Assembly (NCBI GenBank): GCA_029006795.1
Contig: JAQXGQ010000060.1
Location: 1-43,957, forward strand
Origin: Clostridiales bacterium
GTDB lineage: Bacteria; Bacillota; Clostridia; Lachnospirales; Lachnospiraceae
DNA: 43,957 bases
Direction: 5' to 3'
The notes below the pieces were generated by a model that saw only the letters and a list, made by a program, of their open reading frames with translations, did not search any database and was not told where the DNA came from. Positions 8,147 through 16,634 of the stretch are shown one piece after another. Every line of letters begins with the position of its first letter. Within the stretch, counting starts at the first letter, position 1. The position numbers and the translations under genes were made by a program.

Positions 8147-9685
8147 TTATTGCCCTTCTGAAATGCCGGTATCTACCTGACCATCTCCAATGATTGCCTG
8201 CTCCTCCGCAGATGGTGTCGGTTCCGCCGGTTGCTGCACGGCACTTGCCGCTGCCGTATAAGGTGCTACCGCTGCATAAATAGTAGCCTCATCTCCGGTA
8301 GCAAGAGCTGCGCCAATCGCTGCTGAAGCATTCGGATCAGCGGAAGCTGTTCCTACATTAACAATCTTCGGTGATGCCTTGTAGGTACTCTTGTTATAAA
8401 TCTCACGGCTTTCTTCCACGCCGTCCACTGTCACAATTTTCCAAAGCTGTGCCACATATCCCGTATGTTTCTCCTGGGAAACACCGATGTATCCCACCGG
8501 ATCTCCGGTTCCCACAAACTGTGTTCCCGGATCCTGCTGTGAAACAACCTCACTCTCATAAGTAACCTTGCGATTTGCCGGTCTTGTTTCCTGTCCGAAA
8601 ATATTGAAAAAGACATTCTTGCCCTGAGTATATCCTTCAATAAAAATCGGTGTATCCTGATTATTGACAAATTTTAAGTCTTTATAGTCCCCTGCAATAG
8701 CAGCGTCCATAGAAGGTTTTACATAAGTGACAATCATAGAGTGGTTTGAACGCTCCGTAATCTCTAACTCTGCTAAAATTGCTGCATTATACAAAGTAGT
8801 AGATACCTGACATACCCCGCCACCATAGGACTGTACCGTCTGCCCATTTTCATAGGCGCCTGCAAGTTCATAGCCATTTGAAGCGTCTAACGGTCCGATT
8901 GTCTCATACACAGAAAACTCTTCTCCCGGATATAATACGGTTCCATTAATTTTGCTAGCTGCATTAGAGATGTTATCACAACGGTTCTGGGTAGAACTGT
9001 TGTAATTTGTACTGTAACTTCCCAGTAAATCTTTTATTTTGGAAAGTTCTTCCTTTGTTCCTTTCGGCTCTACAATTTCTGCAGTCAACTCTATGCTTCC
9101 ATCGGTACCGTTCCACTCACCGCTGATATAGTTTTCAATGTCTTCAACGGATTTTTCGATGTTTACCTCAATCCCCTGTGCTCCTTCCACAATCTGAAAT
9201 TCGCCATTTTCACGGGTCAATGTGCTGTCTACTGCTTCCTGATCCAACTGATCTGCCTTTTCTTCCAATAATGTGGCTATCACGTCCTCATCTACATCTA
9301 AAACCATATCAATGACAACATTGCCATTTTCCAAATCCTTTTTATCTTTATAACGCTTAATCAGATTACCGCTTCTGCAGACATCCATCGCTTTCTGTAT
9401 CACATTCATATCAGTAAAGGAGGTGCCAAGTTCCGCTGCCGTCACCTCGACACTTTTCTCGCCTGCCGTCAGAGTAAGCACTGCATCACCGACGCTTTTC
9501 ACATAAGAACTCACTGCATCTGCTGCTTCCTTCTCCGTCATTCCTCCGACAGAAATATTACCAATGTATACGCCTTCTGCAATACGGTCTTCCCCCGCAG
9601 CCCGAAGACCTGCCGGTGCTAGCAAAACCAGACCTGCTGTCAGCATAATGCCAAGAAAGACAATTATTTTATTTGATTTTTTCAT
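8147..9685 (-). CDS. Secreted VanW-family protein with a G5-like domain
   Basis: Exported, probably cell-wall-associated protein. Residues 1-30 form a signal sequence (KK, then a hydrophobic stretch ending near GLRAAG). Residues of about 35-200 resemble the putative peptidoglycan-binding region (PG_binding_4). The VanW domain (about 220-350) holds FSVYETIGPLDASNGYELAG and YGGGVCQVSTTLYNAAI, and a G5-like domain follows (WKIVTVDGVEESRE, STYKASPKIVNVGT). The last 60 residues are Ala/Pro/Glu-rich. VanW's own role is not established despite its name from vancomycin-resistance clusters. The promoter at 9730-9757 is overlapped at its start site by a perfect inverted repeat, so it is probably regulated. 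Confidence 0.9.
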   Translation of the reverse strand: MKKSNKIIVFLGIMLTAGLVLLAPAGLRAAGEDRIAEGVYIGNISVGGMTEKEAADAVSSYVKSVGDAVLTLTAGEKSVEVTAAELGTSFTDMNVIQKAMDVCRSGNLIKRYKDKKDLENGNVVIDMVLDVDEDVIATLLEEKADQLDQEAVDSTLTRENGEFQIVEGAQGIEVNIEKSVEDIENYISGEWNGTDGSIELTAEIVEPKGTKEELSKIKDLLGSYSTNYNSSTQNRCDNISNAASKINGTVLYPGEEFSVYETIGPLDASNGYELAGAYENGQTVQSYGGGVCQVSTTLYNAAILAELEITERSNHSMIVTYVKPSMDAAIAGDYKDLKFVNNQDTPIFIEGYTQGKNVFFNIFGQETRPANRKVTYESEVVSQQDPGTQFVGTGDPVGYIGVSQEKHTGYVAQLWKIVTVDGVEESREIYNKSTYKASPKIVNVGTASADPNASAAIGAALATGDEATIYAAVAPYTAAASAVQQPAEPTPSAEEQAIIGDGQVDTGISEGQ

Positions 9686-9710
9686 ATTTTCCCTCTTAAT
9701 CTTTCATTCG

Positions 9711-9730
9711 TGAACAAATCTTTTTGTTCA
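9711..9730. promoter_or_regulatory. Perfect inverted repeat at the VanW gene start site
   Basis: TGAACAAA, TCTT, TTTGTTCA: 8-bp arms with a 4-bp spacer, directly downstream of the predicted -10 box (9730-9735). The position fits a repressor operator covering the transcription start, or a hairpin at the 5' end of the mRNA. Confidence 0.55.
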
Positions 9731-9757
9731 TTTTATCACAATTGTTCTCTTTTTCAA
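9730..9757 (-). promoter_or_regulatory. Promoter of the VanW gene
   Basis: Minus strand TTGAAA (9752-9757), 16 bp, then TAAAAT (9730-9735) preceded by an extended TG. About 45 nt of leader leads to the AGAGGG ribosome-binding site of the VanW gene. Confidence 0.6.
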
Positions 9758-9807
9758 GGTGCATTACCACGAATATATTTGACTACGTTCCCAAATTTTA
9801 GTATATT

Positions 9808-9912
9808 TTACATGAATGCAGCAAGAATTGTTGTCAGAACCATAGCAGCAATTAATACGATGACAACAGCTGCCAACACCTTTTTATTTTTCTTTTTTCC
9901 AAAATTGTACAT
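9808..9912 (-). CDS. 34-residue single-pass membrane peptide
   Basis: An ATG at 9910-9912 with GAGGTG upstream opens a 34-codon frame reading MYNFGKKKNKK, then a hydrophobic segment VLAAVVIVLIAAMVLTTILA, ending AFM. The layout is a short basic cytoplasmic N-terminus and one membrane span. This resembles Prli42, the small Firmicute membrane peptide that anchors the stressosome, but I see only the general architecture. It is divergent from the plus-strand gene starting at 9962, with 49 bp between them, and lies upstream of the VanW gene. The good ribosome-binding site and membrane-type composition argue that it is real. Confidence 0.6.
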   Translation of the reverse strand: MYNFGKKKNKKVLAAVVIVLIAAMVLTTILAAFM

Positions 9913-9961
9913 TTGACTCACCTCGTTTTTGTTTGATTATAACATAGAAAGGATGCTATCT

Positions 9962-10564
9962 ATGAGATTTTTAGGTCTGTTTATTATTATTTGTTCCATA
10001 TTGTCTTTACTCAGAAAAAAACATACAAAACGTCAAAACAATATCTCTGATAAATTCTGGGAAAAGGAGCGTATAGCGAACCAGACCCGCCGTCAGGATA
10101 TCCGCGACCTCCCCTATATTACCATACCTTTAGAAAAATTTCCAATAGGCATCTTGGAAAATGATACAATAAAAGAATGTGAAAATATCCTGAGCGAGCT
10201 TTCCGAAAAACGAATTTTAAATCTGGGTACCCAGACCAATACAGATTTGAAGCTCGCCTACGGTTCTGCCAACTTAAGCTCGCTCACAGAATATGAACAG
10301 AATTTCACAACCCTGTGCCAGACTTTAGTGACCTACGCTTCCGCACTTCTCTCCGAAGAGCAGCCATCCTCTGCCCAGACTGTTTTGGAGTACGGCATTA
10401 GCATCGGTTCTGATGTCAGCCAGAACTTTCTTCTTCTGGCAGATATTTACAAATCGCAGGGCGCTGTCGGAAAAATTGAGGAGCTGATTGCCACTGCCGA
10501 ACAGCTCGATTCTCTGATGAAACATTCTATCTTAGAGAAATTAAATCAGAAATTGGAAGAATAG
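9962..10564 (+). CDS. Membrane-anchored protein of unknown function, helical repeats
   Basis: Not recognised as a named family. The 200 residues start with a hydrophobic anchor (MRFLGLFIIICSILSLL) followed by a very basic stretch (RKKHTKRQ), so the bulk should face the cytoplasm. The rest is helical, and the last 100 residues (CQTLVTYASALLSEEQPS, then TVLEYGISIGSD, then LLLADIYKSQGAVGKIEELI) look like two TPR-type helix pairs. The start ATG at 9962 is 8 nt after AAAGGA; an in-frame ATG at 9953 abuts that site. It is one of three plus-strand genes in the window and ends 4 bp from the convergent exonuclease gene. Confidence 0.7.
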   Translation: MRFLGLFIIICSILSLLRKKHTKRQNNISDKFWEKERIANQTRRQDIRDLPYITIPLEKFPIGILENDTIKECENILSELSEKRILNLGTQTNTDLKLAYGSANLSSLTEYEQNFTTLCQTLVTYASALLSEEQPSSAQTVLEYGISIGSDVSQNFLLLADIYKSQGAVGKIEELIATAEQLDSLMKHSILEKLNQKLEE

Positions 10565-10568
10565 TCAT

Positions 10569-11285
10569 CTACGCTTTGGGTATTCTCCCATACTTTGCGA
10601 TCAGCTGATCCGTAAGACGTGATGCCTCGCTCTTTGTAATTCCTTCTAAGCTGCGTGGCAGCTCTATGTTATGATAAACTGCAAATTCCTGTAAATGCCG
10701 GATTTGCCGCGGTGTTGCCGGAGATTGCTTCTTTGCCGCATACTGTAAAGGTTTTGGTTCAAAACTTTCCTCGTTTTCTTCTCCATACACTTTTTTCAGC
10801 GCCTCAAAAATCTGTGCTGTCTCGATGGCATCATCTAATGCCCGATGGGCATTGCTCCGCTCGATTCCAAAGTATCTGCACAAATTTTCCAAATTCTTTT
10901 TTTCCTCTTCCGGTAAAAATTTCCTTGCCAGCTTTAAGGTATCCACCGCTTTCCGCTCGAAGGAAAATTTGTGGTTGACCGCCCACTGCTTTAAAAAGCT
11001 GTAATCAAAGATAATATTCTGTCCCACCAGTATTTCATCACCCACAAAGGCAAAAAACTCTTCCATCACGTTTTCCGGCTCTTCTCCCATTTCCGCCATC
11101 TCATCCGTAATTCCGGTAAGATTCACAATTTCCTCCGGCAGTTTTTCCGGTTGCTTTATTATCGCAGAAAAAGTATCTTCTACCACCCCGTTTCTCACCC
11201 GCACGGCGCCTACTTCTAATATCTTATCCGTTTTCGCCTTAAGCCCTGTCATCTCTAAATCTATTACTACATAGTCCTCTATCAA
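10569..11285 (-). CDS. DEDDh 3'-5' exonuclease (DnaQ/PolC epsilon-like)
   Basis: Nucleic-acid 3'-5' exonuclease of the DnaQ-like superfamily. ExoI is VIDLEMTGL (residue 7), ExoII is GQNIIFDYSFL (about 92) and ExoIIIe is NAHRALDDA (about 141), giving all five metal-binding and catalytic residues (DEDDh). Residues 187-238 (TPRQIRHLQEFA, GITKSEASRLTDQLIAKYG) form an extra small helical domain resembling DUF3072. It starts with TTG; the site upstream (GGAAAG) is weak. It lies 21 bp downstream of the radical SAM gene, so the pair is probably one operon. The role (repair, RNA trimming or proofreading) is not determined. Confidence 0.85.
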   Translation of the reverse strand: MIEDYVVIDLEMTGLKAKTDKILEVGAVRVRNGVVEDTFSAIIKQPEKLPEEIVNLTGITDEMAEMGEEPENVMEEFFAFVGDEILVGQNIIFDYSFLKQWAVNHKFSFERKAVDTLKLARKFLPEEEKKNLENLCRYFGIERSNAHRALDDAIETAQIFEALKKVYGEENEESFEPKPLQYAAKKQSPATPRQIRHLQEFAVYHNIELPRSLEGITKSEASRLTDQLIAKYGRIPKA

Positions 11286-11306
11286 TTTATTGTCCCACTT
11301 TCCGAT

Positions 11307-13064
11307 TTATTCCAGATTCGAATCATTTTCCTCCGGCACAACCCACTGTACCTTTGCCTGATAATCTAACGGGTCTCTGTCACTATAATCAAAGAGCGCA
11401 TACACCTGTGTTTTTTGCCTATCTGGAAGTTTCTTTAATGTTCGCTTCTCCTTTCCCGGAAAACGATAGAAAAATTGTTCTATATGAGACTGTTTCCCAT
11501 TTTTACAGTAAGTCCTGGTAACATTTTTCCATCCGCTGACATCCGGTGCCCATGACGGTCTGCTTTTGCAGTTTTCCCGATAATACAGATCAAAAATCAG
11601 GCTCTCCTGAATCATTGGAAGCACTTTTTCCTTAAATTCTTCTTTCGAATACCAACCACCGTCTTGCTGTAATACAGGTATTTCTTCTATAAATTCCAAC
11701 AAAATTTCCGACCGCCGCAGTCTCGAATGGCTCATGGAAAAATATCCCTTTTTCTCGTAGAAATCCCCCATTTTCTGAAACATGGCAAAGGCACTAGGAA
11801 ACAGCACATCAAGCAGTTTCATCGTCACTTCGAACTGACCGCTGTTATAATAAACCTCCAGCATCTCCTCCACCCGTTTGATACGAATCACCTCATCAAA
11901 ATCCAGCCAGCTGTTTTTTAAAACTTCGTAAGGAGGTTTGCTGCGATAACAAATACCATATTCCTTTGCATGCGCATACATATAAGAACCTTTCAGTACC
12001 TTTAAGAAACCAAGCTGCAGTTGGTTCGGCTTTAAAGCATATATCTCGTCAAAGGATTTTGCAAACGTATCGTAATCCTCGTAGGGTAATCCTGCAATCA
12101 AATCCAGATGTTCATGGATATTCCCTGCTTTTTGAATTTTTTGCACTACCTCCTTTAACCGTTCCAGTTTCATGGTACGGTGAATTTCCGTAATGGTCGC
12201 TTCATTGGTAGACTGTACACCTATCTCTAGCTGTATCAGTCCCGGACGCATGGTCCCGATAAGTTCTAGTTCCTCCTCTGTCAGCAAATCCGCCGATATT
12301 TCAAAATGAAAATTCGTGATACCGTTATCATGTGCTTTCAGATAACGCCAGATTTCCATTGCATGCGTATGGTTACAGTTAAAAGTTCTGTCCACAAATT
12401 TTACCTGCGGCACCTCCTTATCAATAAAAAATTGTAGCTCTTTTTTTACAAGTTCTGTATCACGGAACCGTAGTTTTTTATCCACAGAGGACAAACAATA
12501 GCTGCAGGAAAACGGACAGCCGCGACTGGACTCATAATAGATAATCCTGTTCTTGAAATCCTCTATCTTATCATAGCAAAACGGAATGGTACTCATATCA
12601 AGAGGCTCCTCTCCCATAAGAACCATCTGTTTCTCCTGCCTTAAGTTTTTAGCCGGTCTGTTCTCTGCATAGTGTTGGCACAACCGACAGAAAATTTTCT
12701 CTCCCTCTCCCACCATAACTCCGGTTACCTCCGGATGCTTACTCAAAAAATCATCTACCTCATAAGAAACTTCGGGGCCTCCTACCCAGATAGGTACTTC
12801 AGGACACAATTTATGAAACTCCTCCATCAGTTCTTCCACATACGTCATATTCCAGATATAACAGGAAAAACAAAGAACATCCGGCTTTTCTTTATAGATT
12901 CCCTCCAGAATATAAGAAACGGAATGATTAATGGTGTATTCCCCAAGTGCAATTTCACAGTCCTCCGGCAGCATGGCGTATTTTTCTGCATAAGCCCGCA
13001 GGCTGTAAACGGCAAGATTAGAATGAATGTATTTGGCATTAATGGCTGTCAGTAATATTTTCAT
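11307..13064 (-). CDS. B12-binding domain radical SAM protein (DUF4080 type)
   Basis: Residues 1-130 form a cobalamin-binding-like Rossmann domain (MKILLTAINAKYIHSNLAVY...). Residues of about 170-400 form the radical SAM barrel, whose 4Fe-4S cluster motif CPFSCSYC (CxxxCxxC) lies in SSRGCPFSCSYCLSS. The C-terminal about 180 residues match the DUF4080 extension seen with this class, ending YALFDYSDRDPLDYQAKVQW. Members lacking the strict B12 residues occur; the reaction (methylation, methylthiolation or rearrangement) is not known. It starts at an ATG with only a weak GTAGAG site. Length 585 is typical. Confidence 0.88.
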   Translation of the reverse strand: MKILLTAINAKYIHSNLAVYSLRAYAEKYAMLPEDCEIALGEYTINHSVSYILEGIYKEKPDVLCFSCYIWNMTYVEELMEEFHKLCPEVPIWVGGPEVSYEVDDFLSKHPEVTGVMVGEGEKIFCRLCQHYAENRPAKNLRQEKQMVLMGEEPLDMSTIPFCYDKIEDFKNRIIYYESSRGCPFSCSYCLSSVDKKLRFRDTELVKKELQFFIDKEVPQVKFVDRTFNCNHTHAMEIWRYLKAHDNGITNFHFEISADLLTEEELELIGTMRPGLIQLEIGVQSTNEATITEIHRTMKLERLKEVVQKIQKAGNIHEHLDLIAGLPYEDYDTFAKSFDEIYALKPNQLQLGFLKVLKGSYMYAHAKEYGICYRSKPPYEVLKNSWLDFDEVIRIKRVEEMLEVYYNSGQFEVTMKLLDVLFPSAFAMFQKMGDFYEKKGYFSMSHSRLRRSEILLEFIEEIPVLQQDGGWYSKEEFKEKVLPMIQESLIFDLYYRENCKSRPSWAPDVSGWKNVTRTYCKNGKQSHIEQFFYRFPGKEKRTLKKLPDRQKTQVYALFDYSDRDPLDYQAKVQWVVPEENDSNLE

Positions 13065-13144
13065 AAGAATACTCTACTTTCTAATATTATATCCACAAAT
13101 TATACTCTCCCCCCAGACGTCTTTCAACCTCAGAAAACCCAAAA

Positions 13145-13180
13145 TGCCAGAAGCAGATTTCCTCAAAGCCGCTTCTGGCA
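13145..13180 (-). terminator. Terminator after the MntP-like gene
   Basis: TGCCAGAAGC pairs perfectly with GCTTCTGGCA across a 16-nt loop. On the minus strand it is followed by TTTTGGGTTTTC. It sits 31 bp after the MntP-like stop codon. Confidence 0.7.
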
Positions 13181-13211
13181 CTTCTCTATTCTAATTTATA
13201 CATCCCCGTAT

Positions 13212-13790
13212 TCAGACCATAATATGTCTTACAATCACATCAACACCAGCAATCCACAAAAGCACCGCTCCACAGACATAGGCTTTCGTCTTATGAACAA
13301 ACCCAAAATGATAGCCTGTGTAAACTCCGGCAGCAACCACGATGACTGTCAACAGCACAATCATTATCAGCATAATGCTTAAATTTGTTCCTAAAAATCC
13401 AAATGCAATTCCTGTTAACAGCGTATAGATACTCGTCATTGCCGTCATTCGCAAAAATTCATGCAGCCCGATGCGTTCTTCCCGATGTTCATAGATGCGC
13501 TCATTGCGAATTGCTTTGGCAATCAGCCGCACTCCCAATACGAAGAAAATAACTGCTGCCATAATCAATCCCACAAACCGCTCATCATGTGCCGTTTCAT
13601 TTTGATAAAGGAGTTTTGCTAAATAGCTTCCCACAAACAATGCCGCCATCTGCCATACCGCTGCAAGAACACAAACCAGGCTAAGCTGTTTTTTATCTAC
13701 TTTTGCCACCAATGCCCCCTGGCACTCCATAGCTCCGAATATATCCAATGAGATACCCGCTATAATGAGCAGATTTTCTATTGCGTTCAT
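13212..13790 (-). CDS. MntP-like membrane protein, putative manganese efflux
   Basis: Integral membrane protein of 192 residues with six predicted spans. Spans one and four have the look of the MntP (pfam Mntp) fold: LLIIAGISLDIFGAMECQGAL with a membrane aspartate, later YTGYHFGFVHKTKAYVCGAVLLWIAGVDVI. MntP proteins export Mn2+ and are often under riboswitch or MntR control, but I see no yybP-ykoY element in the 71-bp upstream region. An excellent AGGAGG precedes the ATG. A TATAAT box lies at 13822-13827. The family link is moderate and the substrate is inferred. Confidence 0.65.
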   Translation of the reverse strand: MNAIENLLIIAGISLDIFGAMECQGALVAKVDKKQLSLVCVLAAVWQMAALFVGSYLAKLLYQNETAHDERFVGLIMAAVIFFVLGVRLIAKAIRNERIYEHREERIGLHEFLRMTAMTSIYTLLTGIAFGFLGTNLSIMLIMIVLLTVIVVAAGVYTGYHFGFVHKTKAYVCGAVLLWIAGVDVIVRHIMV

Positions 13791-13821
13791 TGTTATCCTC
13801 CTTTATCACTTTCTCTTTCTT

Positions 13822-13827
13822 ATTATA
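13822..13827 (-). promoter_or_regulatory. -10 box of the MntP-like gene
   Basis: A perfect TATAAT on the minus strand, 32 nt before the ATG. The -35 region 17 bp upstream (ATGGAA) is poor, so this is a partial call. Confidence 0.4.
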
Positions 13828-13861
13828 CTCTCTATAATTATTTTTCCATAGTACCTATAGA

Positions 13862-16597
13862 TTAATCTTCATTTTTTATTGCATCCGTCTTTATAATGAA
13901 TTTTACACTTCCGTCTACACCTTCTGCAATATCCGTAAAGCTCTGATAATCTGCACCTGCGTCTAAGACTGCCTGTATACGGTCTAACAACGGCTGTATA
14001 TCTCCATTATAGGAATTGATAATTTCTTCAATACCCTCTTCATTGAATTCCACAATTCCGTCTGCAAGCTCATGTGCACCATCCTTCAACTGGTCTATTC
14101 CATCTACGATGGCATCTGTACCGTCCTTTAAATCAGAAGCTCCCTCATTCAATTTATCATTGTTAGAAGCTAACTCTTTTCCACCGTTATTTAACTGTGC
14201 AATTCCTGAGATCAGCGTAGGTACAGAATCTGCAAGGCTCTGCGTTCCCTCTGCTAAGGCTTTGCTTCCGGTAACTAAACTGTAACCGCTCTCTGTTTTT
14301 TGTTCAATATTTCCGGCAATATTTTTCTTTGTCTGTTCTGCCGCAGATACTGCTGCTGTTCCTGCCGCACCCTTTGCACCCTCATAAGCTGCTGTTTCAG
14401 CCGCTGCTTTCGCTCCCGATACTGCTGCCGTTCCTGCTGCTGCTTTTGCTCCTGATACTGCTGCCGTTCCTGCTGCTGCTTTTGCTCCTGACACTGCTGC
14501 TGTTCCCGCTGCTGCTTTTGCTCCTGACACTGCTGCCGTTCCTGCTGCTGCTTTTGCTCCCGATACCGCTGCCGTTCCTGCTGCTGCTTTCGCTCCTGTT
14601 ACTGCTGCCGTTCCTGCTGCTGCTTTTGCCCCTGACACTGCTGCCGTTCCTGCTGCTGCTTTTGCTCCCGATACCGCTGCTGTTCCTGCTACACTCTCTG
14701 CAGAAAGTTTTGCCGTATCGGCAACTCCTGCTGCAAGCTGGTCTACTGCACCTACCATAGCAGATGCAAAATACTCTGCTACCATTTGTGCTTGTTCTTG
14801 AGTTAGCCCCCTACTTTGCAAATCTTGTGCCACACCACTTAACTGACCATTTAAAGCATTTGTAATCTGTGTCTCTGCACCTGCCTTTATAGCATCATAC
14901 TGCCCTGCTGCAAATGCTGCATCTACTGCCTGTACTGCCTGATTCTTGATTGCCTCTGCCTGTGCATCTACTGTAGCTTCTGCCTGCGCCTGAATCGCCG
15001 CTGCCTGGCTGTCTACTGCTGCCTCTGCCTGACTCTGAATCGCTGCTGCCTGACTGTCTACGGTTGCTTCTGCCTGTGTCTTAATTGCTTCTGCCTGTGC
15101 ATCTACTGTACTCTCTGCCTGTGCTTTCACAGTCTCTGCCTGCGCATCTACCGTACTTTCTGCCTGGACTTTGATTGCTTCTGCTTGCGCATCTACTGCA
15201 GACTGCGCCTGACTTTGAATGGTTTCTGCCTGCGCATCTACTGCACTTTCTGCCTGGCTCTGAATATCTGCCGCCTGTTTTTCCACACTTGTTCTTGCAG
15301 ATTTTTTGATACTGCTTTCCTGTTTTTCAACAGAGCTCGTCACCTGTTTCTGTAAGCTGCTCTTTTCCTGTTCTGTAAATTCTGTGTTCAAAGCCTTATC
15401 TAAGGTAGCTACTCCACCGGCAATGGTTGCTGCACTATTATTTAATGTTGTTGCCCCATCAGAAAGTGTGGAGGTCTTATCAGCAAGTTCAGAAATGCCT
15501 GCTGTTAATTTTGAAGCTCCATCTGTATAATCTTTGATTCCTTTTTTCAAAGTAGAAACACCATCGGAAAATTCCCCCATGCTGGATCTAAGCGTATCCA
15601 CACCTTCCGCTAACTGGGAAGAACCATCCTCTAGCTGTTCTGTAGCATCCGTCAGAGTATCTAACAAATCATCCACATCTGATAAATCATTTTCTCCATC
15701 AGTATTGATAAAGTTCGTCGCATTTGCCACTACTGTCATGGTCATGCCAAGCTCAAAATTCTCTACATCTGCAGTAACCTCAAAATACTCTGGAATACTT
15801 ACATCCCCGTCAAAATCTTTCTCTGTCACATCTAAGCTTTCTTTTAGTCCCGGGAGCGTATATCCAATAACAAGATTATTGTTTCCGTCTGCAATAACCT
15901 TTCCGTTTTTCACTTTAACATCTGTAAAACTATCGTCTAAAATCATGCCACCGATAGCCACAAAAGGCACATAGACCTCTGTTTTCTCTCCGTCTATGAT
16001 TGTCTCGACTTTCTCGTTATTGGTGTATTCCACACGAATGGTCACTTCACCGGACTGTCCGGCAAGTTTCTCCGGTGTAATTTCTTTTCCATCTAAAAAA
16101 TATGTGATATTCTGGGACACAGGCAGTTTTTCTGTGGATGTTCCCTGATAAAAGATATCATTTCCATCTGCCTTCCAGGTAACCTTATTGCCCTCCTGTG
16201 TAAAGGTCTCATCGCCTTTGACATTCTCGATATCCTTTAACGTAGAAGCATCTTCTAGCGTATCTTTATCCTCCGAATTAACCAGATGATCCGATACGAT
16301 GATATTTTTCTCTTTTCCGGTGCTGTCTGCAATGACATAGACGGTTTCTTCTTTTCCGATTTCTTTTTCTTCAATGGAAATATTCTTCGTCAGTTTGTCT
16401 GCTAATTTCTCTCCATCCTCTTTTTCATCCGTTTCTTCTGTCTCTTCCACTGTCTCTGTGCTCTTTCCTGCACTGTTTTTTGCTGCCACACTTGATGCAG
16501 ATACCCCTGTTCCAAGCAGTGTTACTACTAACACTCCTGCAATAATTCGAATAGCATATTTATTTTTAAATCTATTTTTTAATTCCGGTAACTTCAT
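13862..16597 (-). CDS. Secreted coiled-coil protein with XXXLXXG heptads and two tandem-repeat arrays
   Basis: A 911-residue exported protein paired with the MMPL exporter. Residues 1-40 form a signal peptide or anchor. Residues 45-290 form an acidic, mostly beta region. Residues 300-400 and 760-860 have X-X-X-Leu-X-X-Gly heptads (LADGIDQLKDGAHELADG). This heptad type is shared with YhgE/Pip proteins (TIGR03057). Between them lie about eight 15-residue repeats (consensus ESAVDAQAEAIQSQA, about residues 420-560) and about nine 12-residue repeats (AAVSGAKAAAGT, about 633-752). The C-terminus is soluble, with no second membrane cluster, unlike full YhgE. It probably forms a long extracytoplasmic rod or tether working with the exporter; this is inference. 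The start ATG has AGGAGG. Confidence 0.8.
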   Translation of the reverse strand: MKLPELKNRFKNKYAIRIIAGVLVVTLLGTGVSASSVAAKNSAGKSTETVEETEETDEKEDGEKLADKLTKNISIEEKEIGKEETVYVIADSTGKEKNIIVSDHLVNSEDKDTLEDASTLKDIENVKGDETFTQEGNKVTWKADGNDIFYQGTSTEKLPVSQNITYFLDGKEITPEKLAGQSGEVTIRVEYTNNEKVETIIDGEKTEVYVPFVAIGGMILDDSFTDVKVKNGKVIADGNNNLVIGYTLPGLKESLDVTEKDFDGDVSIPEYFEVTADVENFELGMTMTVVANATNFINTDGENDLSDVDDLLDTLTDATEQLEDGSSQLAEGVDTLRSSMGEFSDGVSTLKKGIKDYTDGASKLTAGISELADKTSTLSDGATTLNNSAATIAGGVATLDKALNTEFTEQEKSSLQKQVTSSVEKQESSIKKSARTSVEKQAADIQSQAESAVDAQAETIQSQAQSAVDAQAEAIKVQAESTVDAQAETVKAQAESTVDAQAEAIKTQAEATVDSQAAAIQSQAEAAVDSQAAAIQAQAEATVDAQAEAIKNQAVQAVDAAFAAGQYDAIKAGAETQITNALNGQLSGVAQDLQSRGLTQEQAQMVAEYFASAMVGAVDQLAAGVADTAKLSAESVAGTAAVSGAKAAAGTAAVSGAKAAAGTAAVTGAKAAAGTAAVSGAKAAAGTAAVSGAKAAAGTAAVSGAKAAAGTAAVSGAKAAAGTAAVSGAKAAAETAAYEGAKGAAGTAAVSAAEQTKKNIAGNIEQKTESGYSLVTGSKALAEGTQSLADSVPTLISGIAQLNNGGKELASNNDKLNEGASDLKDGTDAIVDGIDQLKDGAHELADGIVEFNEEGIEEIINSYNGDIQPLLDRIQAVLDAGADYQSFTDIAEGVDGSVKFIIKTDAIKNED
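14340..14700 (-). repeat. 36-bp coding tandem repeat, about 9 copies
   Basis: Near-identical 36-bp units encode AAVSGAKAAAGT. The units differ mostly at third codon positions, with a Thr variant and two end copies that diverge (YEGAKGAAGT). High DNA identity suggests recent expansion and a site prone to copy-number change. Confidence 0.85.
14920..15345 (-). repeat. 45-bp coding tandem repeat, about 8 copies
   Basis: Units of 45 bp encode a 15-residue helix repeat, VDAQAEAIQSQAES and variants. The units are more diverged than the neighbouring 36-bp array, so the array is probably older. The 15-residue period fits a near-heptad (7.5) coiled coil. Confidence 0.8.
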
Positions 16598-16634
16598 ATT
16601 TCAATCCTCCTGTTTTCACTCAAAAATAAAACAT

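Noticed and set aside
14340-14700. Regular 36-bp repeats as a CRISPR array
   Set aside because: The units are head to tail without unique spacers, stay in frame and encode a 12-residue protein repeat; no cas genes are nearby.
14329-14760. Long plus-strand frame rich in Leu/Pro across the 36-bp repeats
   Set aside because: It is the complement of the AAVSGAKAAAGT repeats (Ala/Gly-rich strand read backwards), with no ribosome-binding site, and overlaps the clearly coding minus frame.
13862-16597. YhgE/Pip phage-infection protein
   Set aside because: It shares the XXXLXXG heptads, but the C-terminal membrane cluster of YhgE is absent and the middle is made of other repeats.
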